Origin: Muscardinus avellanarius
Taxonomy: Eukaryota; Chordata; Mammalia; Rodentia; Gliridae
Assembly: GCA_963383645.1 (NCBI GenBank)
Contig: OY726560.1
Location: forward strand, 26,103,800-26,167,799
Direction of reading: 5' to 3'
Length of the DNA: 64,000 nucleotides
Below, in pieces: positions 11,374 to 23,703 of this stretch (positions are counted from its first letter, which is position 1; the number at the start of each line of letters is the position of its first letter). The position numbers were made by a program, and so were the translations under genes. The notes under the pieces were generated by a model that worked only from the letters and a program-made list of their open reading frames with translations, was not told where the DNA came from and searched no databases.

Positions 11374-11868
11374 TGGAGCCAACACAGTGTCCATCAACAG
11401 ATGAATGGATTACAAAAATCATGGAATATACTCACAGTGGAATTCTACTCAACAATGAAGAACAAGAACAAAACTATGCCATTTCCAAGAGGTCATTATG
11501 CTAAGTGAGATTAGCCAGTAGCAGAAAGTGAAGGGTCACATCTTTTCTCGTTTGCAGTATAGGGAGTAATTGAGATGCAAGAGGGACTTTAGATAATGAA
11601 GGGAACTCTCAAGTGGAGGGAGGGAGGTGGTCTTGGGGAGGTTGGGTGGGTGAAAGGAGAATTAATGAAGGAAACACTTCTAATGACAACATGTACATAT
11701 GTGAGACATGAATGTCAATCTCAGTGTGTTGTATGTGGAAGGTAGAGGGGTGGGGAAGGAGCCGGAGGAAAGCCCACCAAATGCTGTGTGCATGGATGTC
11801 CCCATCACTGTGGACTACGTTTTGGTATGAGACTATCATGCACCAATACAATAGAAGTACAATAAATA
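11374..11868 (+). mobile_element. 5'-truncated L1: end of ORF2 plus 3'UTR
   Basis: The piece starts in the L1 ORF2 C-terminal segment ('tgtccatcaacagatgaatgg', 'ggaattctactcaacaatgaag', 'cattatgctaagtgagattagccag'). It continues through a G/A-rich 3'UTR ('ggagggagggaggtgg') and ends 'tatgagactatcatgcaccaatacaa' with an AATAAA. Possible flanking repeats are 'agtagctgg' at about 11360 and 'agtagctagg' at about 11870. This is a typical short, dead L1 insertion; the frames over it (11609-11983) are not genes. Confidence 0.8.
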
Positions 11869-11882
11869 AAGTAGCTAGGGAA

Positions 11883-12325
11883 AAAATGCATACCATGTGT
11901 CTCCTGACAACTGGGAGGATACCCCAGGCTGTGTCTTTGCTATTGCTGCTATGATACCACCATAAAAAGGAAAGAGAAAACACAGTTAACTGATAGACTT
12001 AACTATCTAAACACTCTTGGTCTTTCCAGTCTTTACCTTACTCTCCAATATAACAACACAAAACTATCGCTGATATATCTAAGGCATGGGAATTATATCT
12101 ATCGATTTCTTGGAATTACCAACCATGAGCTTTATGTTTCTGCATTCCCTCCCCAAATAAAAACTTGAGGCATCCTGGCCTATAGCTTTTGCCCTGGCCA
12201 AAACATATGCGTCTATGCTCTCTATGTCTTCTATACTTGTATGAAGCTTTTAAAGATTAAGCTTGTGATTTTACATTAATACAAGGAAAGGATGTTTTTT
12301 TGTGACTATTTAAAATTTTTTTTTA
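11883..12325. other. unassigned sequence
   Basis: No gene or repeat family is recognised. Confidence 0.45.
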
Positions 12326-12520
12326 GTCGGTCGTGGTGGCGCCTGCTTGTAATCCCCACGCTTGGGAGGCAGAGACAGGAGGATCGAGCAGGTTTGAAGC
12401 CAGCCACTCTGGCTTAAGAGACCCTGTTTCCAAATTAAAAAAATATAAAAATAGGTCTGGGAGTGTAGCACGAAGGTAGAAGGGTTTCTAGGAACCCAAG
12501 TACCACCAAAAAAATTTTTA
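12326..12520 (+). repeat. B1-dID-type SINE, young subfamily
   Basis: 'cgtggtggcgcctgcttgtaatccccacgcttggg', 'ctctggcttaagagaccctg' and 'aggtctgggagtgtagcacg' identify the young subfamily. It sits head-on against the reverse-oriented SINE at 12530-12730. Confidence 0.85.
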
Positions 12521-12529
12521 AAAATTATT

Positions 12530-12730
12530 TTTGGTCCTGGTGAATGAACCCAAGGGAATTCTATCTCTGAGTTAATCCTCCAGCCCAATTTTACTCTTTA
12601 TTTGGAAACAGAGCCTCTCTAAATTGCTGAGGGCCTGGCTAATTTGCTGAGGCTCTTCTCAAACCCACAATCCTCCTGCCTCAGCCTCACATGTACTGGG
12701 ATGAGAGGCGTGTGCCATCATGCTCAGCTA
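12530..12730 (-). repeat. B1-dID-type dimeric SINE (old)
   Basis: The reverse orientation carries 'cctggtgaatgaacccaaggg' (ID arm), 'ctttatttggaaacagagcctctcta' and 'cctcagcctcacatgtactgggatgagaggcgtgtgcc' (B1 arm). With the plus-strand SINE just upstream it forms an inverted pair. Confidence 0.85.
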
Positions 12731-13484
12731 ATTGTGACTTCCTGAAGGTGCATTTGGCTGTCATCAGGAATATTCTGCCAATCCTTTCTTATTTCTTAAT
12801 CATGGAGGTGTTCTAGAAGATGTGTAAAATTTTGAAAGATGTTTTTTGGCGGGCCTTGTCTAATGCAAGTTGGATAAGTAACCTAGGTGGACATGTGGAC
12901 TGAAATGAACAAAGAAAGTATGTAAAAGGCATCAGAATGAAGATAATATGTTAGGCAGGATTTGGCCTTATGGGGAAGGGTGTGGAGTTAAAATGGGTGC
13001 ATTTGTGGAAAGTCCTGAAAGCGTAGAAACCACCAAAGGGCCCCAGGGTTTGCAGAGCAAAACGGGCTCAAGTAGGAACAGGTTTTGTGGCTTAGGCTCT
13101 TACTGGGGATGTGATTGCATTTTCCCATATAATTAGATGCCTAATTGTGCTCCTACACTTAGTGGATACATTTACATCACCGTGTAATTGTAATTTATTT
13201 CAAAGCTCTTCATAATGTACACCTACCACTGCTTATATATCAATGTGCCATATTTAATTGCTGAAATTATTTGTGATGTTTTCTGACTTGCTCTGACTAG
13301 ATTTTGAGTAATTTAAGACAACTTAATGTTGCTCATTATAAGAAACATAAATATTAAGGTTTTTTATGTATCACGAATTAAGCCGCATAGATACTATAAA
13401 GAATCATCTCTATATACGCTGTTAATACTGAAAAGGTTTTAATATTCTTAACAATCAAACTACTTGTTAGAAAAGAAATTCTTG
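12731..13484. other. unassigned sequence
   Basis: A short frame at 12948-13136 has no domain. No repeat is recognised. Confidence 0.45.
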
Positions 13485-13800
13485 TACACTGGAATCAATA
13501 ATTTCATTTCTAGGAATTTATTAGAAGAAATCATTAAGAACATATACAAGGATTTAACTGCAAGAATATACAAAATCACATTGTTCAGAAGAGTAAAAAA
13601 GTGGATAAAATAGTAGTGTCCACTATACTGTAGACTACTATAGGATGGTTAAAATTGTAGAAGATTATTAATTGGCATGGGAAATTTTATTATTAAATAT
13701 TGTTAATAGGAAATCAGGCTTATGTTCTAATTTTGTAATAATAAAATAATTAGAAATAATTATTTAACTACAGAGAAGAGAAAATATGTTCATCTGAAAA
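13485..13800 (+). repeat. Old L1M ORF2 3' remnant
   Basis: 'aatttcatttctaggaatttatt', 'agaaatcattaagaacatatacaagga' and 'agaagagtaaaaaagtgga' follow the order of the ORF2 C-terminal/3' region of ancient L1M elements. It is heavily decayed. Confidence 0.5.
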
Positions 13801-14748
13801 AAATCTGAATGTACTGTGATTTTCTCTTCAATGTGAAACACCTTTTCTATTTCCCCTACAATGGCTATGCTGGTTCTTAAGATGATCTCTCTGTCTAACC
13901 TTATTGTCAGTGTCCCCTAGAAACCTTTGATTTTTATAGCTTTGATCAAAAGTACACTTAGAGGCAAAGACATAAGGAATAGAGAACTCCTGGGATTTCC
14001 AGAAATCTCTTTTGACACTACACATGTGTGCCAAGGCTGATATCCAACTGGTTTGCCGGAGGTGTTTATTGAAACGGCTCATTCTCAGTCGTTGCTTCTG
14101 TCCTTAGCATCATTCTGGTTAAGCACGACCCATATGGATAGGGTTATTGACTCTATTAAACTTTCCTTATTTTTTGAACTATTCACAAAAATAAAGAATA
14201 GAAACCTGTAGCTCCCATCCTATAAAGTTATCAAGGCAAAGATGTTTGGTGAGGAAGGAAGGAAAACATTAAAATCTTTGCTCTGTCAAATTTCTATCTA
14301 TGCCTAAGGATACATCAAGGAAAGGTTAACTGCACTGTAACCACAAACGATGCAATAATTGCTATGCTTAAGTCTTTTTCTCAGAAAGCACGTTGGGGAT
14401 TTTCACATGGCCTCTGGGACTCCACCAATTTCTATACAAATTAGAAGTTAGCTTTCTACAAAGAACTATCTGGACTTTTCTAATGGCAATGTATTTCAAC
14501 ACATCCATTTTAAGTTTTTCTTGATCTCACTGCCCTAGTCATTCATTAACAACCAAATAATAAACGGAATCCTGGGGGGAACTACTCCACCAATTCTAGG
14601 ATCATCATTCCCGACCTTATGCATTCATATAAGAATCTTAGGCTTAATTATGCTTTGGCATTATTGAAAGGAAAAACACTGTTCTCATTTTTGTAGAATA
14701 TAGTCTCTTAAAGAGATAATACACATTTAAAAAAAAAAAAAAAGGAAA
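13801..14748. other. unassigned sequence
   Basis: The 84-residue minus frame at 13828-14082 shows no recognised domain. No repeat family is seen. A poly-A run lies at 14731-14743. Confidence 0.45.
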
Positions 14749-14988
14749 GCCACCCAGGAGTGGTGTTGCATCTCCATAATCCCCATACTTGAGAGGTTGA
14801 AACAGGAAGAATTCAGTATCAATGCCAGTCTTAGCAATTTAGTGAGGTCCTCAGCAACTTGGAAAGATCCTGAATCGAATAAAAAAATAAAAAGGGCTGG
14901 GGGTGTAGCTTGGCGGTAGAATGCCTGTGAGTTCAATTTCCAGCAACATGAAAAAACAAAAACAAAAACAAAAACAAAAAAACAAAAG
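14749..14988 (+). repeat. B1-dID-type dimeric SINE with (CAAAAA)n tail
   Basis: The B1 arm is diverged; the right arm keeps 'gggctgggggtgtagcttggcggtagaatgcc' and 'gttcaatttccag', followed by a CAAAAA-repeat tail to about 14988. The long minus-strand frame over it is read through reverse SINE sequence and is not a gene. Confidence 0.8.
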
Positions 14989-15823
14989 GAAAACCTGAAA
15001 AAATGAGCATGTGTGACTGTGTGATTAAGCATCTTCAAAATTTCTAAAACAGATATAGGATGAGAATAGTAAACATGAAAGAAGGATAACATTTCAGTTG
15101 AATTTTGGTATTGCACTTATAAACATTTCTTTGCATTAAAGAGTTTTGAGATGTTGTATAGCAAAAAAGCTGTTTTAATTCAGTAAAAGGTGATTGTAAA
15201 CTATTACTTATACATGCTTTATGATTACATTTTAGAATAATTCCAATAGTAATTACAAGTGATACTTCTGAAGAGCAGAATAAAATGATGGAAAGAACAA
15301 GAGCAGCAATAACATATACATAATTTAAATGAAAAATAATGCTGCCATGGGTAAATAATTTTGTTTTATTTGTCATGTGTTACTCTAATAACATAAATAA
15401 TATGCCATTATTAACTTATCTACTTGATGATTGGTCTGATGCTTTAAGTATAGAACCTATATTTTGGGAATTAAATGTTTAAAAAGTTATTTTAGTTTTA
15501 CCAATTGAAGAAGTCAGAACTTAGTCACTCTGGGTAGTTAAATATTCTGCAAGTCTCAGAAATGCTCGAAATAGAAACAAATTTGGTTTGTGTTTTTCAG
15601 AAAAAAATAATTTCTTTGTGTAGTTTCTATAGGCAACAATGTAATGTGAGTTAATATTTTCCCTTTTATCAAATAACTAAAATGTATGCACGTTGACAGA
15701 CTTATTTAGGGCTTCATAGTAAATTGCTGGCAAAGCTCAGGTCAGAACATACAGAACTGAATAATTACTGGAGGAGAAAAAGCAAACATGCACTGCCAGA
15801 CGTTCTACCTAACAGACAACATG
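14989..15823. other. unassigned AT-rich sequence
   Basis: No gene or repeat is recognised; a 110-residue minus frame at 15044-15376 has no domain. Confidence 0.45.
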
Positions 15824-16333
15824 TGTGTGTGCACACACGCGCACACCCCCACTCACAAATATATACATACACACATGCACACACAACACATACACATGTA
15901 TACAAACAACACACATATATACATATACATAACACACGCATATACACACAATATACACATACAATACATATACACATGTGCACACACATACAACACACAT
16001 ACATCTCAACATACACATACACACAACATATACACTATACACATACACACATACATACTTATAAATACATACACCACACAAATACATACACCACACAAAT
16101 ACATACAACACATACATAAGTATACACACACCATACATATACACATATACACAACACACATGCATATACATATAAAATACACATACAATACATATACACA
16201 ACACATGCACACACTCATACAACACACATATATCTCAACATACACATACACAAACATATACACATACACATATACATACATACTCATAAATACATACACA
16301 CACCACACATATGCACACACACACACATCTTTC
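15824..16333 (+). repeat. Long (CA)/(TACA) compound microsatellite
   Basis: About 510 bases consist of CA, TA and ACACAT/ATACAC units with interruptions, mostly alternating purine and pyrimidine. Internal larger-scale repeats are visible, for example 'acataca...caacacacatacatctcaacatacacatac' near 15985 and again near 16215. Long frames on both strands (up to about 197 codons) reflect the lack of stop codons in the repeat and encode only Thr/His/Tyr or Val/Cys/Tyr runs. Confidence 0.9.
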
Positions 16334-17849
16334 AACAATGGTCAGCTATTCTGGGAATTTGAGGCACGATTTGGAACATAGAATAGGTCATTAGGTAGGA
16401 AAATATATTTAAAACAGAAAATGGTGAGAAAGCAGAAAATTGGGAGATAAAACAACTGAACCCTCAAGGCCTCTTCCAAAAATTTTCTTAGCTGGTTGGC
16501 TTAAGACTCCAGAGCAAATGTTAACATTTTCATCACTTTTGATCATTTGAATTACTGGATTCACAAATATTTCAGCTTAACAGTACATTGTCTACTTCTG
16601 GCTCCTATGTTTGAGAAGTTCCTTTCTGCTCAGCTTTCCCAGTATCTGTGGAATTGTTAGAACTGTATTTGTTAGTCATGCATGGTACACTCGCATCCCA
16701 TAGGAACGAGCTGTTACCACGCTGGAACTTCAGAAGAATCTTTGTATATCTAGCTATTTTTTCCTTTTAGAACCCTGAGGTTTCTCTAAGGAGAAAATAT
16801 TAATAAAATTTATTAAAATAGTATATTGATAAAAAATAAAATAAAATATAACCCATTGTTTGAATAGTGAACATTTTTGGATCACATAAAAATCAATCCT
16901 CCACATGGTTTTGACACATATAAACAGAGCTGAATTGAGCTGCTCAATCTGATATAAGTTTATAAGTGGGAAACCTCAACTCCTTTCAAATCCTTTTCCA
17001 GGAGAGGTCAGGGGCGACATGACAACTCTTAAAAACAAAATCAATGGTAATGCTTGATTTTAGATCCCAGCAGTTTGAAGAGGAACCCTGGTCTCAGCTT
17101 ATTCTTAATACTTTAGCTTCAGACAAAATTTCTTTGTTTTTTAGAATGAGTGAATATCGAGGAGGAACACACCTATTGACATATATTCTGAGACTTTCTG
17201 GGAGGTCAAATATACATGATGTAGACTATTGAACAACCCTGAAGGAATGTTCAGTCTGGGTACAACCAAAATTCAAAGACAGATTTTACCTTAAAAAGGC
17301 TGGAAATCAGATGAATCATGTCCCAACTTAGTGCATCTCCTTGCCAGGCTGTGGCAGTGACAGGCTGGTTTTATACCCTTGTTGATTTTGGTGGAAAGAA
17401 TAACTTGAGATGGAGTTAAATTTGAAAAGCCTTTCCTACAGTGCATAAATCATAGTCATCCTGATGGTCCATATGTAACACCATTAAACAGCCTCGGTAG
17501 CTATAAAAGCTAAGTGTTTTCTTTAGGGCATAAAAATGGAATTCCACTTTAGCAATCATATTGGTCAGGAAAAAAAATCACTGCTTCCTACACTTTCTGA
17601 ACCCCAATGAATCCTTACTGATATAGCCAGAAGGCCAATACCAGATGATTGTTGAGTGAAGCACTCCTTTACATTTTATTTTTATTTGTATATTTTCAGT
17701 AAGTCTCATAGCCAGAAAACAGATATTTTTGTGTTGTGAACTTGCAGAAAATAAAGCTGCATGGTTCCAGGGACACCACTTATATTTTTAACCCTGTGAA
17801 GCCATGCCAGGTCATGTGAATGTTTTATTGATATCAATTGCACATAGAG
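16334..17849. other. unassigned sequence
   Basis: About 1.5 kb shows no recognised repeat or gene. The short frame at 17044-17232 has no domain. Confidence 0.45.
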
Positions 17850-18245
17850 ATTAAAAGTTCAGATTCCGGAGACAGATTGCCTTGAGTCAAATTCTTACTC
17901 TGCTATTTGTTACCTTAACTCCTTGGTGCCTTGTTTTATCTGTGCAATGTGAATAATAATAGTAATTGTTGTTGGGTGAAGTGGGGCATGCCTGTAATCC
18001 CAGGGCTTGAGAGGCTGAGACAGGAGGATTGTAGGTCCATGGCCAGCCTTAGCAATTTAGTGAGGCCCTCTGCAACTTAATGAGACCCTGTTTCAAATGA
18101 AGAAATAAAATAGGGCTGGGGATATAGTTTAGAGGCAGAATACTCGTGGGTTCAATCCCCTGTACTTCTCTCCTGCCCGCACAAAATAGTAACTGTTCAT
18201 GGGGTTTCTGTGTGAAGTAAGTTATATAAATACATGTTTTTTGTT
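17850..18245 (+). repeat. MIR SINE split by a younger SINE
   Basis: The forward MIR core is seen as 'ttcagattccggagacagattgccttgagtcaaattcttactctgctatttgtt', then 'gtgccttgttttatctgtgcaatgtgaataataatagtaa'. It resumes after 18184 with 'ctgtgtgaagtaagttatataaatacatg'. A B1-dID SINE interrupts it at 17970-18183, giving relative ages. Confidence 0.75.
17970..18183 (+). repeat. B1-dID-type dimeric SINE inserted in MIR
   Basis: It has full left and right arms ('gggcatgcctgtaatcccagggcttgagaggctgagacagg'; 'gggctggggatatagtttagaggcagaat', 'gggttcaatcccctgtac'). Near-perfect flanking repeats AATAGTAA(T/C)TGTT occur at about 17957 and 18186. Confidence 0.85.
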
Positions 18246-18330
18246 TTTGTTTTGAAGTGTCATGTGCACACAAATTACAAAGGATGAAGGTAGTCTTTAG
18301 AGATCAACTGCTGTTGTGTTTAAAGCAATG

Positions 18331-18420
18331 CCTAGGTAAAACTTGGTGGTAAAGTGCAGACTTAGCACTTGGGTAGCCCTGGGTTCAATCCCAAGCACCC
18401 AAAATAAATAAATATATAAA
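18331..18420 (+). repeat. Solitary ID SINE
   Basis: A tRNA-derived ID monomer without a B1 arm: 'ttggtggtaaagtgcagacttagcacttggg', box-B 'gggttcaatccc', 'aagcaccc' and an AAATA-rich tail. Confidence 0.75.
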
Positions 18421-18526
18421 ATTAAATAACTAAATAAGAGAAAGAAAGAAAAATAAAGCACAACAAAAATAATTCCTGGCTCATAACAACCACTACATAT
18501 GCTATTATTTTAACTTTACTGCTATT

Positions 18527-18563
18527 AATAATAATAATAATAATAATTATTATTATTATTATT
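18527..18563. repeat. (AAT)n/(ATT)n palindromic microsatellite
   Basis: An (AAT)n run turns directly into (TTA)n, making a perfect inverted repeat of about 2 x 17 bases that could form a hairpin. Confidence 0.8.
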
Positions 18564-18629
18564 GTTATACTTGGCTCATATGAAGTACTGTATGTTAACA
18601 TTTTAACTCTTTTATTGCTGTTGCTTCTG

Positions 18630-18630
<1 letters not shown>

Positions 18631-18664
<34 letters not shown>
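18631..18664 (+). repeat. (TAC)n microsatellite
   Basis: Eleven consecutive TAC/CTA triplets. Confidence 0.85.
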
Positions 18665-18665
<1 letters not shown>

Positions 18666-20035
18666 TCATTGTTACTATTTTATTGTCTTAACCTGTCATA
18701 ATTTAAGATAATTTTTTTGCTCTGTTGAACTATATATAATATTACTCAAATGCACACAAAGTCAATAGTCACAATTATTTTCCTTTTCAGAAGATTTTCT
18801 GGTTGTAATTTTTGTGAAATTAAGCTTAAACATCATAAGCTTTATGATTAATGTGTCAATATTCTGCAGCAATAACTAAGTAGTTTAATTAATTTGGATA
18901 GTGTCACTTGACATGATCTACTGACTTTTCCTCACCTCCACTACCTCCACTGTACTCCAGACTATCATATTTTATATATATACCTGCTTTTTTCCCTTTT
19001 CTCTAGTCTTTTCTATACTCAAGAATTAGAGTAATTTTCTTTTTATTTTAAAAATACATGTGTCACTCTTATGTTTCAAGTATGTCAGGATTTTCTTATT
19101 TTCTTTAGAATATAAAACAATGTTCAATATGTCTACAGAGGCCTTCAGAGTTTTATCTACTTTTTTACTTCCTTAGGTCAGACTTATGCCTGTAACTCCT
19201 CATACATGGCAGTCTAAAACACTGGTCTTGTTTAAGTTTCTGAAACACACCAACTCTTTTCTACATGAGGCTGTTACAATCTTGATTTTTACACCTAGAA
19301 TCTTTGTTCACCCACTCCTGACCTGGCATGCCAATTGGGGTTCTATTAGAGGAGCAGACTGAACCCAATTCAGTTTGTTGAGAATCTAGAAAGAGGAATT
19401 AGCAATCAGATGAGGGTCTAGAAGGAGGAATTGGTGATCAGAAAAGGAACCACAACCCATCTGAGAAGCCAACCACATCCATCTGCCAAAGTAGGACCAC
19501 TAAGAGCGACTTTGCTCAGAGGATCAGGTGAAAATATTGCCTCGGTGTGGCTGTTGCCTGGCTGGGTCTTTAGACAAGCACACAGTGGTAGGCTTGTGGA
19601 TACGATCATTTGGAAGGGATAGTGGTTATGAAAAGAGCTACATGCAGGATTAAAGAGAAAAAGAAGATGTAATATGGCAGTTATGTCAGCTCCTGCATTT
19701 GACCATGACAGTCCTCAATGAATAACAAGTGTTGCTTCATTTAGCTTTCCAAAGCTCAGGCCACAACTTTAACTTGGTAATATGCAGAGAAGGAAATTGT
19801 AAGAAACATAGTCCCCAGCCTAATCAACTTGACAGTACAACCCAGCACCACCAACTAGCAACTTTTCAACCCTTAAGTCTTACCTTGAATTTTACTTTTT
19901 CAAAAAACTCTTGCCATTCTTTTAATTCTAAAAAAAAAAAAGATGTACTCATTTTTCCCTTTACTCTTCTATGAACTCATGAATCAATTTTATTATTTTG
20001 TAAGTTTATTGGTTTAATTCTATCTCTTTAATTAC
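18665..20035. other. unassigned sequence
   Basis: No gene is recognised. A two-copy imperfect tandem repeat with a unit of about 35 bases lies near 19381-19445 ('tctagaaagaggaattagcaatcaga' and 'tctagaaggaggaattggtgatcaga'). The mirrored frames at 19418-19622 are shadows of one another. Confidence 0.45.
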
Positions 20036-20370
20036 AGGTAGCCCTCCATGTCCTTGGGGTTTGCATCTGCAGATTTAAGCTACCATGGATTGAAAATATT
20101 TGTAAAAAATATCTCCATATGAAACTATATGGACTTTAAGAACTCATTATTTTCTAGATAATATAGCATAACAATTACTTATATAGCATTCACAATAAAT
20201 TAGATATTATATGTAATCTAGAGAAAAGTTAAAATATAGAGCAGGATATGTTTAGATCATATGAAAATATTAATATAATATTGATATAAAAACTTCACCA
20301 TCTGTAGATTTTGGTATTCATGGGTGGAGGGGGTCCTGAAAATTTTTTCTATACCACTGAAAGACAACCA
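20036..20370 (+). mobile_element. MER2/Tigger-like non-autonomous DNA transposon
   Basis: The left end 'caggtagccctccatgtccttgggg' and right end '...gatttt ggtattcatgggtggagggggtcctg...' followed by 'gacaacca' are imperfect inverted copies, as in the MER2/Tigger group of pogo-like transposons. The interior 'accatggattgaaaatattt' and 'aattagatattatatgtaatctagag' also fits. It is an ancient inactive fossil without a transposase frame. Confidence 0.7.
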
Positions 20371-22249
20371 TGTAAGAACCACAAAGATAGAGATTATGTT
20401 TGTCTAGTTTACTGCTCTATCTCTAGTATTTATGACAGGGATTTGCACCTTACACACTTAAATATATTTTGGATTTGGTGGTAGAGGTTGGCAGCTGGTT
20501 GAGGTCTTTTGGACATTGGCTAATCTTATGAAATCTACTAATCTTCGTTCCTAGTTCCATTACGTATTATTCTTTGCAATGCTCTATGCCATATACAAAT
20601 CCATCTTTCGGGCTCCCTTTTCCTTTGATGTTTGGAAAGAAGATCCAGTAGAAGAAAAATGTCCTGGAGCCAGCTCGTAATTTTTGATGAGAACAGATTG
20701 TGTGATATGCTGTAGTTTTTCAAGTGGGTTATTAATTCTTGGTAGTTTGAAGTCAACCATGTTGGGAGTCTTTACGCCATGGAAATTGGCAAACCCTGTA
20801 AATTAGACATTTTATATTTTGTAGAAGGAGAGCTTGATTACCAGCATGCCACTGAGCCAGAGGAGGCTTGTCTCTCTGTGTTTTAGGTATTATCTCTGGC
20901 AAAGTATCTGTAGTTCCCACCCTGGTAGAGAACTTTCCAGTGAAGTCCCATTTGTTACCAGGTATTTCTGAAATGTTTCCAGCTTCTAGGAGGAAGCTTC
21001 AGCTTCTTTTTTCCTTCCATTATTTGGGAGTGGAAGCTCCCTGCTGTTACTAACTACTGGGTGGCCTCTCAATATCATATTGATCTTTTTTCTTTCTTTA
21101 GTCACCACTACATTCAATCTCCAGTATTAATTTTTCTCTTTTAATACCTAGATTGACATCTATATTTTAGATGGACTTTTGTTCCTATTTCAAACAACCT
21201 CTCCTATTCCATCCCCATATGAACATAGAATGGTAATATATTTTATTACCTTGTAGACTATATTTTAAATTCCTGAGCTCTGGGGAAAATTCTAAATATT
21301 GTCTTGTTTGGTAACTTTGAGTGGGCCTTTAAAGGTAGGTAAAACAATAATACATTACCCAATATGATAAATCCTGCAACACAGATTTTGTAAGCACTTC
21401 ATCATTTAATAAGACTTTATTTATACCATGCTCTAAGAAAAACATCAGTTTATAGCAGAAAGATGAATAAAACAAATACCTTTCATCATCTTCCCCACCT
21501 TTCTTTTTATCAGGCTCGTTGTTCCTTACTAGTATGGTGCTTGGTAGGTTATTTTGTAATCGCAGCTTTGTCTGTTATTCCATCATTAGATGATGAGCTC
21601 CTTTAGGGAAGAATCTTATCTTCCTTTTCCACTATATTATTTCCATATTCCAAAATATAGGAAGGACCCAATATGGAAGAAATCCAACTCTTCATTACTC
21701 TTTAACTTTTAGCAGAAATCTCATATGTCTTCTCTAAAGAGATCCCAAGTCCATTTGAACAGAAATTAGAGAATATAGAAATATTTCTACTATTCTCTTG
21801 TCTTGCATTTACTGCCATAATGAAAATTATTTGTTTAAGGATCTCACACTGTAGTTGACTGAACATTGTTGGAGAAAATGTGAGGAATTCAACTGAGGTT
21901 CAGTATCTTAATGGATGAATGAATAAGGAGCTTACAATCTGGTATGATTATAGAGGCAGAAACTGTTATGGCTCCGGATATAGATGAGACTTTTAGTAGA
22001 AAACAAAACAAAACAATAACCAGCAAAGGTACAAATAGTAGTGCACAAACCTGTCTCACTGTAGATTTGATAAGGCAAGTTATAACAGTACTGATTTTTT
22101 GTTGAAATCGGTGGGCCTGGAGCAAAGCACATTGGCAAAATGCCTAATCATCCACAGATGGGTCTGGTTTCAAATCTTTGCCTCTTTTCACTTTACCCTT
22201 CCCATGACAGTTAGCCAGGCTATTTTGGGAGGGTCTCCAGAGATGGATA
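20371..22249. other. unassigned sequence
   Basis: About 1.9 kb without recognised repeats. Short frames (20538-20756, 20868-21053, 21889-22138) show no domain. Confidence 0.45.
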
Positions 22250-22390
22250 TGTATTTAATCATCCAGCCATTCATTTGACAAATATTAAGTACTTCTTCTA
22301 TCAAGTGCCTTCTCAATACCTAGGATAAAGAGACAAACAAAATCCAACTTACATATTCCAGGAAATCAGAATCTGCTATAATCATAAGCA
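22250..22390 (+). repeat. L2-like 3' fragment
   Basis: 'catccagccattcatttgacaaatattaagtacttcttct' followed by 'cctaggataaagagacaaacaaaatcc' and 'acatattccagg' follows the order of a common ancient L2/MIR-related repeat. The family call is tentative. Confidence 0.45.
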
Positions 22391-22649
22391 CAGAGCAGAA
22401 GACATTTCTGCACTATTTGGTGAAATGCCAAAGAAATTTTTGCTTGGCTTAGGGGAAAAAATTTACAGAGTTTTAGGACCTGTACAAATTCTAAATAAAA
22501 CAGTGGCCCCCTACTCTTGGAGTATGAGCTAGAACTGCTTGGTCAACTGTACATACTTTATCTCTGCAGGGCTTCTATTGTATGAAGTTAGCACTTGCAC
22601 TCTTGAAAGAGTCCTGCTCCACAAATGAGAGGAGAAGATGAATATCTGT

Positions 22650-23010
22650 CTGTTTAATCCACTACAAGAAAATGACAGACTAGGTAATTTACAGAGAACA
22701 ATTTTTTTCTCTCTCATTCTTCTTGAGGCTGTGCAGCTCAGGATTAAAGTGCCAGCCTCTGGTGAGGGTCTTCTTGCTGTGCCATCACATGGTAAAAGAC
22801 AGAAAGGGTCAAAAGGGGATAATCGCTTTGTCCTCACATGGCAGAAGAGCAGAAGAGAGCGAGGAAGCCAGCGGGTCCTTTTTATAGTGACATTAATCCA
22901 TTCATGAGGGTGAATCCCTTGTGACAAACACTTCCCATTAGGCTTCGCCTTCCAACACTGTACCTCTGGGGATTAATTGTTCAAAACAGGAATTCTGCTG
23001 GACGCATTTA
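22650..23010 (-). mobile_element. MLT1-like MaLR LTR
   Basis: The plus strand reads as a reverse MLT1: 'ggtaatttacagagaaca', 'gaggctgtgcagctcaggattaaagtgccagcctctggtgagggtcttcttgctgtg', 'cctcacatgg', 'ccattcatgagggtgaatccc', 'cttcccattaggc'. The minus and plus frames across it are LTR sequence, not genes. Confidence 0.7.
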
Positions 23011-23158
23011 AGAGTATCCCAGTGTCCTACTTTGTCTCCGTGGTCTAGTAGGAGTATTTTGGCATTTTAGAAAAAGATAGTATGATCCTGAATTCTAAAC
23101 AGGGAAAAGTATATTTTATTACATATTATGTACAACTTTATCAAAAAGATGGGCACCA

Positions 23159-23365
23159 AGCTGGGTACAGTGGCACACACCCTTAATCCCAGTACTTGGA
23201 AGGAAGAAGGAGGACCACAGAGAGGTTTGAGGCTTCAGCAATTTAGTCAGATTCTGTGCCAACATAACAAAATAAAAAGAGCTGGGGGTTTAGCTCAAAA
23301 GTAGAATGGCCCTGGGTTCAATACCCAGTACCAAATTAAAAAAAGAAAGAAAGAAAAAAGGCAGC
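23159..23365 (+). repeat. B1-dID-type dimeric SINE
   Basis: The left arm 'gctgggtacagtggcacacacccttaatcccagtacttgg' is joined to the right arm 'gagctgggggtttagctcaaaagtagaatggccctgggttcaatacccagtacc', with an AAAGA-rich tail. Confidence 0.85.
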
Positions 23366-23703
23366 TAGGAGTCATCTGAATAGATGCCAAATTTCTACTT
23401 TTCCTAATTTAAAGCAAAAATGGTCAATTCTGTTTTCCAGAAGGATCATTGAACAGAAAAAAATGTAGTAGGACTAAACTAGCTCCATTGCTTAGCTTAT
23501 GCAGAATGACAAACAATTGGTGACATACAATAATAATAAACATTCATTTAAGCAAATAAAGTCAAATGACCCGACTCCAATTCATAGCTGTTGAGTTTAC
23601 CAGCATATATGACAAAATACAGAGACATAGAAAGGAGTTAAAATTTGAGGCGTCATCCCTGCATTTAAGGAATCTATTGATAAAGTCCTGCAGTAAACTT
23701 TTG

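Noticed and set aside
15788..16381. Open frames up to 197 codons on both strands
   Set aside because: They are readings of the CA/TA microsatellite and encode only Thr/His/Tyr or Val/Cys/Tyr runs.
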